Shown here one piece after another: positions 10,080 to 18,369 of a stretch of DNA of 64,000 bases (position 1 is its first letter; each line of letters opens with the position of its first letter). The position numbers and the translations under genes are program-made. The notes under the pieces were generated by a model. That model had not been told where the DNA came from and made no database searches. It was given only the letters and a program-made list of their open reading frames with translations. The DNA comes from Rheinheimera sp. MM224 (GTDB lineage Bacteria; Pseudomonadota; Gammaproteobacteria; Enterobacterales; Alteromonadaceae): NCBI RefSeq assembly GCF_947090785.1, contig NZ_OX352320.1:1116001-1180000 (forward strand), written 5' to 3'.

Positions 10080-12920
10080 TTACAGGCTGATTTTTTCCAC
10101 CGGATAACCCAGTTTTTCCAGTTCAGGCATTAAGCTTTTTGCATCGCCAACCACCAGAATTGTCATTTCTTTGGTGTTTAAGTGTTTAGCGGCCAGCGCG
10201 TTAATTTGCTCTTTACTGATGCCAGATACAATCTGATTACGTTCACGTACAAAATCCGGCGTTAAATTAAATTCCAGAATTTGCGCCATAAAACCTAACT
10301 TGGCATTTGGCGTTTCGTATTTCAATGCATCTGACTGATTAATAGCCTGACGCATAAAGGACAGCTCATCATCTGCAATACCTTTTTGCTGGAAGGCATC
10401 CAGTTCATTGATAAACTGGCGGATGGAGTCGGCTGTTGCATCAGCACGCACTGCCGCAGATGCAGTGTAAGTACCTGCAAACTTGTCAGCGATAAAGCTG
10501 GCGCGAGCGCCGTAGGTGTAGCCTTTGTCTTCACGCAGATTCAGGTTAATACGACTGTTAAAAGTGCCACCTAATACGAAGTTCATTAAGCTTGCCTGAT
10601 AAAACTCACCGGTAATGTCCTGGGTCAGTGAACGCTTACCAATGCGGATCTCAGATTGTGGTGCATCAGGTTTATCCAGCAGATAAATAGTGCCAGGCTT
10701 GGCTTTCATGCTACCTGTATTGACCTGAACAGTCGGGCCTTTGCCTTGCCAGTCAGCCAACTGAGATTTCAGCTCTGCTGCGACTTTGTCCTGGGCTAAA
10801 TCGGACACCACGATCAGCTGACCACCTGCTGGTTTAAAGTAAGTCTGATACCAGTTTTTCACATCATCCAACGTCAGTTTGCTGACCGAGTCCAACGTGC
10901 CTTCGTTAGGTAAAGCGGCAATGCTGCCATCAAACATCATTTTGTTGTACGCCGTTGCCGCTATATAAGCCGGGTTCGTTGCGCTGTGCTGAATACCTTG
11001 CAGAGTCTGTTGTTGCAGGCGACTGAAGTCTTCTGCTTTAAAGCCTGGGCTGCGTAACTTTTCTTCCAGCAGCTTTAAGGTTTGTGGCAGGTTTTTGCTT
11101 AAGCTGGATACAAAGACATCAATGTAGCTGTCGCCTGAACTGATGCTGATGGTGCTGCCCAGTTTTTCCAGCTCCAGACTCATTTGCTCTGTACTGTAGT
11201 TCTGAGTACTTTCATTCAGAATCGCAGCCAGTAAGGCGGATACGCCAGCTTTGTCAGCCGTTTCGTAATAGCTGCCTACAGGGATTTTCAGCAATAACGA
11301 AGTTGTAGGTGTTTCTGTACTTTGGCTACCTAACACCTGAATGCCATTACCTAAATCCATAGTCCAGGTGGCTGGCAATTCAACAGCAGGGTTCATACCG
11401 GCCATAGGTTGTTTGCTGCGGTCAAAGTTATCTGTTGCTTTACGTACTTGTAAATCTTCAGCTTTGGTTTTTGATGGGCCACCAAAGTCGTGTTTTACCG
11501 GCGTGAAATTGTCTGCTTTGGCAATCAGTTGTTTCTGGCCTTTTGGCACCACACTCATCACCACAGAGTTTTGATTTTTAATGTAGGTGTTGTACACCCG
11601 CATTACATCCTCTTTGGTCACTGCGTTATAACGGGCTATATCATCAGCAATAGTGTCTGGTTTGCCCTGGAAGGTCTGGCTGGCAGCCAACTGACTGACT
11701 TTGCCGGACACACTTTGCAGGCCAAAAATGCTGTTGGCTTCCATCTTGGCTTTTACTTTCAGTAAATCGTCGTCTGTCACGCCACGTTGTTCAAATTCGG
11801 TCAGGCTGGCACGGATTACTTGTTCGATATCGGCCAGAGTTTTGCCAGAAGCCGGATGAGGCAGGGCATATAAAGAGAACTCACAAGCCAGCTCACGGCA
11901 TGGGTGCGATACAGCGGCTTGCACAGCCAGCTGGTTTTTCACCAGATTTTTATACAGCAGGGAGTTGTTACCGCCACCTAAGATTTCCGACAAAATATCC
12001 AATGCGGCTTCGTCTTTATGGGTGGCGTAGACTGTTGGATAGGTGATGTAGACCAGTGGCAAATGCACATTGTCTTCCATCGAAATGTAACGGGTTTCCG
12101 GCAGTTTTACGAAAGACTTGGTTGCATCCGTCACTTCAGGACCACGAGGAATGGAGCCAAAATACTTTTGCACCAGAGGCAGAATATCTTCGGCTTTGAC
12201 AGCTCCACCTACTGTTAAAGTGGCGTTATTTGGGCCATACCAGCGCAGGAAAAAGGCTTTTACGTCATTGACGTTAGCGCGGTTTAAATCGTCCATATAA
12301 CCAATAACAGGCCAGGAATACGGGTGGCCGTCCGGATACAAAGCCTGAGATACACGTTCATTTAAGCGGCCGTACGGTTGGTTATCCACCCGCTGACCCC
12401 GTTCGTTTTTCACAGTTTCGCGCTGAACTTCAAACTTCTTCTCTGTTACAGCGTCCAGTAAAAAGCCCATGCGGTCAGCTTCTAACCAGAGCATTTTTTC
12501 AACCTGATTCACCGGCACTGTTTCGAAGTAGTTGGTGCGGTCTGAGTTGGTGGTGCCGTTTAAAGTACCGCCAGCTTCCGTAATAATTTTGAAGTGTTGT
12601 TCGTCACCAACGTTTTCAGAACCCTGAAACATCATGTGTTCAAAGAAGTGAGCAAAACCTGATTTACCTAATTCTTCGCGGGCTGAACCGACGTGATAAG
12701 TGACATCAACATGCACCAGTGGGTCTGAGTTGTCTTCATGAACAATCACAGTTAAGCCATTGTCTAACTGATACTTTTTATAGGGGATATGAATGCCTTG
12801 CTGGGGTTTTGACTGGTCAATTAATTTCACACCAGCGGGTAAGTTTGAATGAGTCTGAGTGCCACAAGCGGCTAAAGTCACGGCAAAAGCTATGGCTATT
12901 GCCAGTTTAGATTTGTTCAT
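10080..12920 (-). CDS. M16 (pitrilysin-type) zinc metalloprotease lipoprotein
   Basis: 946 residues. ATG 12920 is chosen because GGAGGAACCT immediately precedes it and the product then starts with a lipoprotein signal whose lipobox is LAAC (residues 16-19). An earlier in-frame start at 12980 would bury that signal. The inverted zinc motif HFFEH is at 91-95, with a downstream glutamate region (RETVKNERGQ, about 168-177) supplying the third ligand. A second M16 half lacking HxxEH follows, as in two-domain periplasmic insulinase-like peptidases. It probably degrades peptides in the periplasm from a membrane anchor. It is a single-gene unit, divergent from ydbH. Confidence 0.92.
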   Translation of the reverse strand: MNKSKLAIAIAFAVTLAACGTQTHSNLPAGVKLIDQSKPQQGIHIPYKKYQLDNGLTVIVHEDNSDPLVHVDVTYHVGSAREELGKSGFAHFFEHMMFQGSENVGDEQHFKIITEAGGTLNGTTNSDRTNYFETVPVNQVEKMLWLEADRMGFLLDAVTEKKFEVQRETVKNERGQRVDNQPYGRLNERVSQALYPDGHPYSWPVIGYMDDLNRANVNDVKAFFLRWYGPNNATLTVGGAVKAEDILPLVQKYFGSIPRGPEVTDATKSFVKLPETRYISMEDNVHLPLVYITYPTVYATHKDEAALDILSEILGGGNNSLLYKNLVKNQLAVQAAVSHPCRELACEFSLYALPHPASGKTLADIEQVIRASLTEFEQRGVTDDDLLKVKAKMEANSIFGLQSVSGKVSQLAASQTFQGKPDTIADDIARYNAVTKEDVMRVYNTYIKNQNSVVMSVVPKGQKQLIAKADNFTPVKHDFGGPSKTKAEDLQVRKATDNFDRSKQPMAGMNPAVELPATWTMDLGNGIQVLGSQSTETPTTSLLLKIPVGSYYETADKAGVSALLAAILNESTQNYSTEQMSLELEKLGSTISISSGDSYIDVFVSSLSKNLPQTLKLLEEKLRSPGFKAEDFSRLQQQTLQGIQHSATNPAYIAATAYNKMMFDGSIAALPNEGTLDSVSKLTLDDVKNWYQTYFKPAGGQLIVVSDLAQDKVAAELKSQLADWQGKGPTVQVNTGSMKAKPGTIYLLDKPDAPQSEIRIGKRSLTQDITGEFYQASLMNFVLGGTFNSRINLNLREDKGYTYGARASFIADKFAGTYTASAAVRADATADSIRQFINELDAFQQKGIADDELSFMRQAINQSDALKYETPNAKLGFMAQILEFNLTPDFVRERNQIVSGISKEQINALAAKHLNTKEMTILVVGDAKSLMPELEKLGYPVEKISL

Positions 12921-13124
12921 AGGTTCCTCCTTGTTGATGGTCCGATTAAAGCACGTTTCTTTTGGCTTACAAAGATACAACTATGTAACAAAACGATACA
13001 ATGCGGCCTGAAGCGGTTCAATAACACTGGTTTCCGGCACTGTTTAGCGCCAGACTAGGGACTTGAATTCATTCATAATTCAGTTTGCCTGACCTAAAGT
13101 TCTGACAAGCAAAGAGGATACGAA

Positions 13125-15125
13125 GTGACTAAGCCTGTTTCTGGCACGAAAAAATCGACATCCTGGTTAAAATGGAACCTGCTGTTATTACTGCTGGCAG
13201 GCAGCGTATTTGCTTTTATTCAGTTGCAATTTTGGTGGACTCAATTGAGTCCAAAGTGGCAAGGACTTGAATTGTCATGGGGCTCGGCGCGCGTTGAACA
13301 GTTGTCCTTACAATTGCCGTTTTCTGGTCATCAGCAGGTGCAACTGGAACAATTAGAGCTCGGCTGGACTGGCTGGCCCTGGCCTTTGGATTTGGTAAAA
13401 GCTAAATCCCTAAAAGCCCAATTGGATTTACAGCTGGCAGCATCTGCTGAAACAGAACAAGAAACTACGCCTTCAGTACCCACATTACCACTCTGGTTGC
13501 CGAAGGTGTTGTCCTTTGAACAGATAGAAGTTTCGCTGCCTTGTGCCCGTTTGAATACTAAGCTCAGCAACAGCACTGAAAATACCGACTGCCTGCTGAC
13601 TGGCGCTTTAACCTACAGCGAACAAAGCCAGCAAATACAGCTGCAACTGGCGAATCAACAAGCCGTCTTTATTGAAGGTGTCGGCGATGCAAAGCTGGCG
13701 CTCAAAGCCTTGATCACACCAACAGCCGAACAACTGCACATCCCAGAGTTTGAACTGAGCCTTGCAAGCAGAAAGCTCAATTGGCAGCAGTATCAGCTCT
13801 CTGACTTGATGCTAAAGCTAAGCGGTCGCGCCGTCTGGCAAAACAACCTGCTGCAATTTGAAGCCACCGAACCTTTGCAACTGACCACCAGTTATCAGCA
13901 ACCTGATTTGCAGGTACAGCAGCTGGTGCTGAATGCAAAATCCTTGCAGCTGGAATTAGACCCGGCGTTACTGGCAAATACACAGCTGAAAAGCGATCTG
14001 AAATTTGAAGTGAAGCAGCTGCAGCATCCTTTGCTCAAAACGCTGGACTGGAACTGGGCCGGCACTGTTTTGTATCAACAGCAACAAGCACAAATCGAAG
14101 GACGGTTAGCGAACAGTTTATCCTTGTCGCTTGAGCATAAAGTGCAGATGGCAGAGCAAAAAGTCAGTGCCAGTTGGACCTTGCCAGAGCTGTTTTTTCT
14201 GGCCGGTAACCCGCTACAAATTGGGCCTTTTTGGCCAGAACTGCTGACGTTGCAAAAAGGCAAAGCGTCAGGCAAAGGTCAACTGGAGTTTGATCTTGGC
14301 AGCATGGCGCTGACCAAACAGCAAACAGAACTGGTGCTTCGGGATTTAAGCGGTATTTACGACAGAACTGTATTTACGGGTTTAACCACCAAACTGCAGT
14401 TGTTCAGCGAAGGTGCGGCCTGGACAGTTCAGACTGGGGATCTAAAGCTGCAACAGATTAACCATGGTCTGGTGATGGGGCCTGTAGAGTTGAATGCAGT
14501 GTACAAAACAAAAGCGCCGGATTGGTTCAAAGGTAAGTTAGACCTGAAGCAGCTGCAACTGGCTTTATTTGGCGGACAGGTCAGAGGCGCCCAGCAGCAG
14601 ATCGATTTAAGTAAAGATGCTAAAGTGCTGCTGCAACTGGATAAATTACAGTTGGCAGAGCTGCTGAAGCAGCACCCCAGCGCCGATATGACAGGACAAG
14701 GAACTATATCCGGTACTTTGCCTCTGAGCATAGAACAAGGCAAGCTGACGGTCGCCCAAGGCTCTGTAGCGGCTTTGGAACCTGGTGGACAAATTGCCTA
14801 TCAGTCTGAGAAAGCTCAGGCTATGGCCGCATCAAATCAAGGCATGAAGATTGTGATGCAGGCGCTGCAGAATTTTCATTTTTCAGTGCTGTCGGCTGGA
14901 GTCAGTTACAGCAAAGAAGGTCAGTTGTTACTGGCACTGAAACTGGAAGGCAATAACCCGGATTTTGAAAAAGGCCGGGCTGTCAATTTCAGTATTAATT
15001 TAGAAGAGAATTTACCGGCAATGATCACCAGCCTACAGTTAAGTGGTCAGGTCAGCGAGTTAGTGAAAAAACGGGTTCAACAGCGTCTGGCAGCCCAAAA
15101 AGCCAAAGACGCCCGCAAGGAGTAA
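13125..15125 (+). CDS. ydbH: YdbH-like AsmA-family intermembrane lipid transport protein
   Basis: 666 residues with one N-terminal membrane helix (about 16-38), then a long beta-rich, Gln/Leu-rich region and a C-terminal domain of the YdbH kind. In E. coli YdbH, with TamB and YhdP, forms a periplasm-spanning groove for phospholipid transport to the outer membrane. The identification rests strongly on context: the next two genes are homologues of YnbE and YdbL, its known partners. The protein is shorter than E. coli YdbH (about 880 residues), which would mean a shorter bridge. RBS AGAGGA precedes the ATG. Confidence 0.8.
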   Translation: MTKPVSGTKKSTSWLKWNLLLLLLAGSVFAFIQLQFWWTQLSPKWQGLELSWGSARVEQLSLQLPFSGHQQVQLEQLELGWTGWPWPLDLVKAKSLKAQLDLQLAASAETEQETTPSVPTLPLWLPKVLSFEQIEVSLPCARLNTKLSNSTENTDCLLTGALTYSEQSQQIQLQLANQQAVFIEGVGDAKLALKALITPTAEQLHIPEFELSLASRKLNWQQYQLSDLMLKLSGRAVWQNNLLQFEATEPLQLTTSYQQPDLQVQQLVLNAKSLQLELDPALLANTQLKSDLKFEVKQLQHPLLKTLDWNWAGTVLYQQQQAQIEGRLANSLSLSLEHKVQMAEQKVSASWTLPELFFLAGNPLQIGPFWPELLTLQKGKASGKGQLEFDLGSMALTKQQTELVLRDLSGIYDRTVFTGLTTKLQLFSEGAAWTVQTGDLKLQQINHGLVMGPVELNAVYKTKAPDWFKGKLDLKQLQLALFGGQVRGAQQQIDLSKDAKVLLQLDKLQLAELLKQHPSADMTGQGTISGTLPLSIEQGKLTVAQGSVAALEPGGQIAYQSEKAQAMAASNQGMKIVMQALQNFHFSVLSAGVSYSKEGQLLLALKLEGNNPDFEKGRAVNFSINLEENLPAMITSLQLSGQVSELVKKRVQQRLAAQKAKDARKE

Positions 15126-15201
15126 CAATGCATAATTGGCAGGATAGACAATTTTCACAGCCGCAGGCAGCCAGCCAGGGTACGGCACAGCGAGGTGCCG
15201 C

Positions 15202-15387
15202 ATGAACAAAGCCCTAAGCCTTTGTTTGGCCATCTTAGTCACTGCAGCCTGTACCCCAACAGTACAGGTGGCTATGCCCAATGAGCCGATTAATATCAAT
15301 TTGAATGTCAAAATTCAGCATGAAATTTTAATTAAAGTGGACAAAGAACTGGACGAATTAATCAGCGATTCCAGTGGTTTATTCTAA
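15202..15387 (+). CDS. ynbE: YnbE-like small outer-membrane lipoprotein
   Basis: 61 residues with a lipoprotein signal ending TAAC (lipobox cysteine near residue 17). The mature part is short, with the PNEPININLNVKIQHEI segment characteristic of the YnbE family. In E. coli YnbE is thought to cap the C-terminal end of YdbH by beta-strand stacking at the outer membrane. It lies 76 bases after ydbH and 12 before ydbL. Confidence 0.85.
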   Translation: MNKALSLCLAILVTAACTPTVQVAMPNEPININLNVKIQHEILIKVDKELDELISDSSGLF

Positions 15388-15399
15388 GGAGCCGTCAAA

Positions 15400-15741
15400 A
15401 TGAAAACTGTACATAAATTACTGCTATCCGCTTTGTTTGCTATGAGTTTGCCTGTGCTGGCGATGGATTTACAACAAGCCATGTCGGCCTTAAGTTCTGC
15501 AAAAACTCAGGGTTTGGTCGGTGAACAGCCTAATGGTTATTTAGGCGTGGTGGGATCATCAGCGCAAGCCAAAGAAATTGCCGACTTAATTAACAAAGCC
15601 CGCAAAGCTGAATACCAGAAACTGGCCGCTAAAAACGGCATTCAGTTATCTGATGTCGAAGCTATTGCAGGCCAAAAAGCCATAGAAAAAACCGAAGCCG
15701 GACAGTTTATTCAACTGAACGGTCAATGGCAGAAGAAATAA
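15400..15741 (+). CDS. ydbL: YdbL-like periplasmic protein (DUF1318)
   Basis: 113 residues with a signal peptide (cleaved after PVLA), then the DUF1318 core: QAMSALSSAKTQGLVGE, GYLGVV, and the helix IADLINKARKAEYQKLAAKNG. YdbL is the third member of the ydbH-ynbE-ydbL unit and is believed to control YnbE multimerisation. AAGGAG precedes the ATG. It is followed directly by a GGGTCAGAGC palindrome that can serve as its terminator. Confidence 0.85.
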   Translation: MKTVHKLLLSALFAMSLPVLAMDLQQAMSALSSAKTQGLVGEQPNGYLGVVGSSAQAKEIADLINKARKAEYQKLAAKNGIQLSDVEAIAGQKAIEKTEAGQFIQLNGQWQKK

Positions 15742-15745
15742 AGCC

Positions 15746-15771
15746 TGGGTCAGAGCTTTGGCTCTGACCCA
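15746..15771. repeat. GGGTCAGA-headed palindrome (REP-like)
   Basis: TGGGTCAGAGC, loop TTTG, GCTCTGACCCA: an 11-bp perfect stem immediately after ydbL. It shares its GGGTCAGA head with the elements at 15855 and 56603. It lacks a T-run, so it is a REP-type element or a weak stem-loop rather than a canonical terminator. Confidence 0.6.
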
Positions 15772-15854
15772 CATATTCGGCTCATGTCTACTATTAAACC
15801 CATAGTGTTGAGAGTTGGTATGGAAGCGGTTTTAGGTTTTGAGGTCAGATCGTG

Positions 15855-15879
15855 GGGTCAGAGCCGATGGCTCAGACCC
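15855..15879. repeat. Second GGGTCAGA-headed imperfect palindrome
   Basis: GGGTC-A-GAGCC, loop GAT, GGCTC-A-GACCC, with one A/A mismatch. It overlaps the last codon and the stop of the leftward YciI-like gene, which suggests the element inserted at or captured the gene end. It lies about 85 bases from its sister element at 15746. Confidence 0.55.
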
Positions 15880-16171
15880 TTATAGGTGTTGCGGCTTGTT
15901 CACCCACTACCGTATGCCATGGCAGGATACGGTAGCTGCTGACTAAGCCGTTGATCACGTAGGGATCCGATTCGGCAAAGGCTTGAACCAGCGCCGGATC
16001 TGCAACGTTAAACAGCAGCATCGCGCTTTCTATGGGCTCGCCAACTGCTCCGCCTAATACCAACTCACCTCGTTCTGCGGCCAACCAGGCCAACTGCAAA
16101 TGTTCGGCACGAAATAACACCCGCTTTTCCAGATAATCTGCTGATGTTTGATACTGCAATAAATAATGCAT
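15872..16171 (-). CDS. YciI-like protein
   Basis: 99 residues of the YciI/dimeric alpha-beta barrel family (N-terminus MHYLLQYQTSADYLEKR; central ELVLGGAVGEP; then DPYVINGLVSSYRILPWHTVVG). These small proteins are often linked to muconolactone-isomerase-like chemistry, but their function is generally unknown. The stop codon falls inside a REP-like palindrome. It is divergent from the sigma54-controlled efflux operon. Confidence 0.8.
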   Translation of the reverse strand: MHYLLQYQTSADYLEKRVLFRAEHLQLAWLAAERGELVLGGAVGEPIESAMLLFNVADPALVQAFAESDPYVINGLVSSYRILPWHTVVGEQAATPIRV

Positions 16172-16192
16172 TTTTACTCCTTCGTTTCCGGA

Positions 16193-16241
16193 TGTCCGCT
16201 GTCCGGCTGATGTTTGCGGACACTTTTTATGTCCGCGGACA
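16193..16241. promoter_or_regulatory. Cluster of TGTCCG palindromes, candidate upstream activating sequences
   Basis: TGTCCGCGGACA (16230-16241) is a perfect 12-bp palindrome. TGTTTGCGGACA (16211-16222) is a close copy 19 bases away, nearly two helical turns. A third, imperfect TGTCCGC/TGTCCGG pair begins at 16193. They lie about 70-120 bases upstream of the sigma54 promoter at 16309, the usual place for enhancer sites of an NtrC-type activator, and the operon downstream encodes one. Confidence 0.65.
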
Positions 16242-16308
16242 GTTTTAATTAGTCATTGGATTTCCATTGTTTCATTATAAAACAATAGCTTATGCATGTT
16301 TTTTGTGA

Positions 16309-16325
16309 TGGCACGTTCCCTGCTA
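16309..16325 (+). promoter_or_regulatory. Sigma54 (-24/-12) promoter of the efflux operon
   Basis: TGGCACGTTCCCTGCTA carries GG (16310-16311), exactly 10 bases, then GC (16322-16323), with the full TGGCACG -24 box. The start codon is 32 bases downstream. A sigma54-type response regulator in the same operon supports the call. Confidence 0.75.
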
Positions 16326-16356
16326 TATCTGGTTAATCAGATGATGGAGAACAACA

Positions 16357-17625
16357 ATGATCCAGGGTACAGAAAATCAGGATATTCAAATCCAACAGAA
16401 CAAAACCAGACAGTGGCGTCGTCCAGCGCTCGCCACTTTGTTTATGGCTGGTATCTGTTATATCAGTTATAGCCTGCTGGCTGCCAGCTCGGCTCAGGCA
16501 TCTTTGGTGTTGCCAAAAGATCAGGTGCAGCTGGCTATAGTGGAACGCGGCAGTTTTACCCGCGACTTATCGGTGCAGGGCAGAGTGGTAGCGGCCAATG
16601 CGCCTACTTTATTTAGTCAGGAAGCGGGTCAGGTACAGTATCTGAAGCAACCTGGTGAAGCAGTGCAACTGGGCGATTTATTGGCTGTGGTATCAAGCCC
16701 GGCTCTGGATAACGAGCTGGAGCAACAACGCGCTTTACTCGCCAGTATGGAATCTGACTTTGAGCGTACAGCTTTATTAGCACGTGAACTGAAGCTGGAT
16801 ATGGAGCAGGTGCAAAACACGGCTCAGGTGAACTTAGTGGCCGCCAAACGTGAGCTGGCCCGCGCTGAGCAATCCATCAAAGTGGGTGTGATTCGTCAAC
16901 TGGATTACGATGTTGCCAAAGACAAGTTATTGCAGGCTGAGCTGGAATTTGACCATGCCAAACGTAAAGTCGCCTTGGCTTCGGATAAGCTTAATTTCGA
17001 AAAAAAGTCTGGTCAGTCCGCCTTAGCTCGTCAGGCTTTGGTTGTGTCTGAACTGGATAGAAAGCTGGCGGCACTACAAATTAAAGCACCTGTGACAGGG
17101 CAAGTAGGTAACTGGCTGGTAGAACAGCAAAGCCATGTATTGGCTGGCACAGGTTTGTTAACAGTCATCGACTTAAGCCGCTACGAAGCTGAGTTGTCGG
17201 TGCAGGAAAGTTATATCCGTGATTTAGCTGTAGGTATGTTAGTTGAAGTGAATTTGGGCAATCAGCAACTGAAAGGCGAGCTGAGCCATATAGCGCCTGA
17301 AGTCAAAGACAACTTAGTCACAGCCCGTGTGCGTTTTTCTCAGAACGATAGCACCAGCTTACGTCAGAACCAGCGTTTATCTGCCCGCGTCATTATTGAG
17401 CAAAAAGACAACGTACTTCGCATCAAACGTGGCGACTTTGTCGGCTCAGGTGCCAGCCGTATTGCCTATCAGGTGACGAATAATCTGGCGGTGAAAACCT
17501 CAGTGGTGTTAGGTGCATCGTCCGTGCAGTACGTCGAAATTTTACAAGGTGCCAAAGAGGGAGACCAGTGGGTTATCTCTAATCTGGATGAATTTAAACA
17601 ACAAGACCGGGTTCAGTTGAACTAA
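16357..17625 (+). CDS. HlyD-family periplasmic adaptor of a MacB-like efflux system
   Basis: 422 residues: one N-terminal membrane helix (about 25-45), a lipoyl half (VVAANAPTLFSQEAGQVQYLKQPGEAV), and a long coiled-coil hairpin at about 120-240 (LEQQRALLASMESDFERT, RELARAEQSIKVG). A second lipoyl half (LQIKAPVTGQVGNWLVE) and beta-barrel follow. It is the first gene of a six-gene unit, followed after 44 bases by the ABC ATPase. It would connect the FtsX/MacB-type permeases to an outer-membrane channel encoded elsewhere. Confidence 0.88.
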   Translation: MIQGTENQDIQIQQNKTRQWRRPALATLFMAGICYISYSLLAASSAQASLVLPKDQVQLAIVERGSFTRDLSVQGRVVAANAPTLFSQEAGQVQYLKQPGEAVQLGDLLAVVSSPALDNELEQQRALLASMESDFERTALLARELKLDMEQVQNTAQVNLVAAKRELARAEQSIKVGVIRQLDYDVAKDKLLQAELEFDHAKRKVALASDKLNFEKKSGQSALARQALVVSELDRKLAALQIKAPVTGQVGNWLVEQQSHVLAGTGLLTVIDLSRYEAELSVQESYIRDLAVGMLVEVNLGNQQLKGELSHIAPEVKDNLVTARVRFSQNDSTSLRQNQRLSARVIIEQKDNVLRIKRGDFVGSGASRIAYQVTNNLAVKTSVVLGASSVQYVEILQGAKEGDQWVISNLDEFKQQDRVQLN

Positions 17626-17669
17626 GGCTTTCACAGGAATTGAGGGCTTGGGCCCTACAGGAGCAAACC

Positions 17670-18368
17670 ATGATTAAAATTAATAACTTAAGCAAAATTT
17701 TCCGAACCGACTTAATTGAAACTCATGCCCTGCGACAAATTAATCTGCAGGTGAATGAAGGTGAATTTGCCGCTTTAACTGGCCCGTCAGGCTCTGGTAA
17801 ATCGACCTTACTCAATGTGCTTGGCACTTTGGAAAGTTTTGACCAGGGCGATTATTTACTGGATGGCCGTTCAGTTAAGGGGTTATCTGACCGTGAATTA
17901 TCAGCGCTTCGAAATGAAAAAATAGGTTTTATTTTTCAGGGCTTTAACCTGATTAAAGATTTCAGTTTGTTTGACAATATAGAGTTGCCGCTACGTTATC
18001 GTGGTTTTAGTTCAGCAGAACGTAAACGCCGGGTTGAACATGCATTAGAAACCGTAGGTTTAGCTGCGCGTCGTGATTATCACCCAAGTCAGCTTTCTGG
18101 TGGTCAGCAACAACGGGTCGCCATAGCCCGAGCTATTGCTGGTGAGCCACGCATTCTACTGGCGGATGAACCTACAGGTAACCTGGATTCGTTAATGGCG
18201 CGTCAGGTGATGGAATTGCTGGAAAAAATTAACCAGCAAGGCTGCACCATTTTGATGGTAACACACGACCCGGATCAGGCTCGTCGCGCTAACCGTCATA
18301 TTCAGATTGTCGACGGTCAGTTGAATGACGCGACTATGTATGAACCTTTAGTCGCAGCGGGAGCTTAA
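17670..18368 (+). CDS. ABC transporter ATPase, MacB/LolD type
   Basis: 232 residues with Walker A GPSGSGKST (38-46), Q-loop FQGFNLI, signature LSGGQQQRVAIARA and Walker B ILLADEPTGNLD. The DEPTGNLD ending is typical of the MacB/LolD/FtsE group that works with FtsX-like permeases. ATG 17670 has AGGAG upstream; the in-frame TTG at 17640 has no good site. It is one base from the following permease gene, so translation is probably coupled. Confidence 0.92.
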   Translation: MIKINNLSKIFRTDLIETHALRQINLQVNEGEFAALTGPSGSGKSTLLNVLGTLESFDQGDYLLDGRSVKGLSDRELSALRNEKIGFIFQGFNLIKDFSLFDNIELPLRYRGFSSAERKRRVEHALETVGLAARRDYHPSQLSGGQQQRVAIARAIAGEPRILLADEPTGNLDSLMARQVMELLEKINQQGCTILMVTHDPDQARRANRHIQIVDGQLNDATMYEPLVAAGA

Positions 18369-18369
18369 C

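Noticed and set aside
15821..15834. TGGAAGCGGTTTTA, similar to the operator at 57568
   Set aside because: It lies between converging genes with no promoter nearby, so an operator role is unlikely.
17640..17669. TTG start for the ABC ATPase
   Set aside because: ATG 17670 has a good AGGAG site and gives the normal N-terminus.
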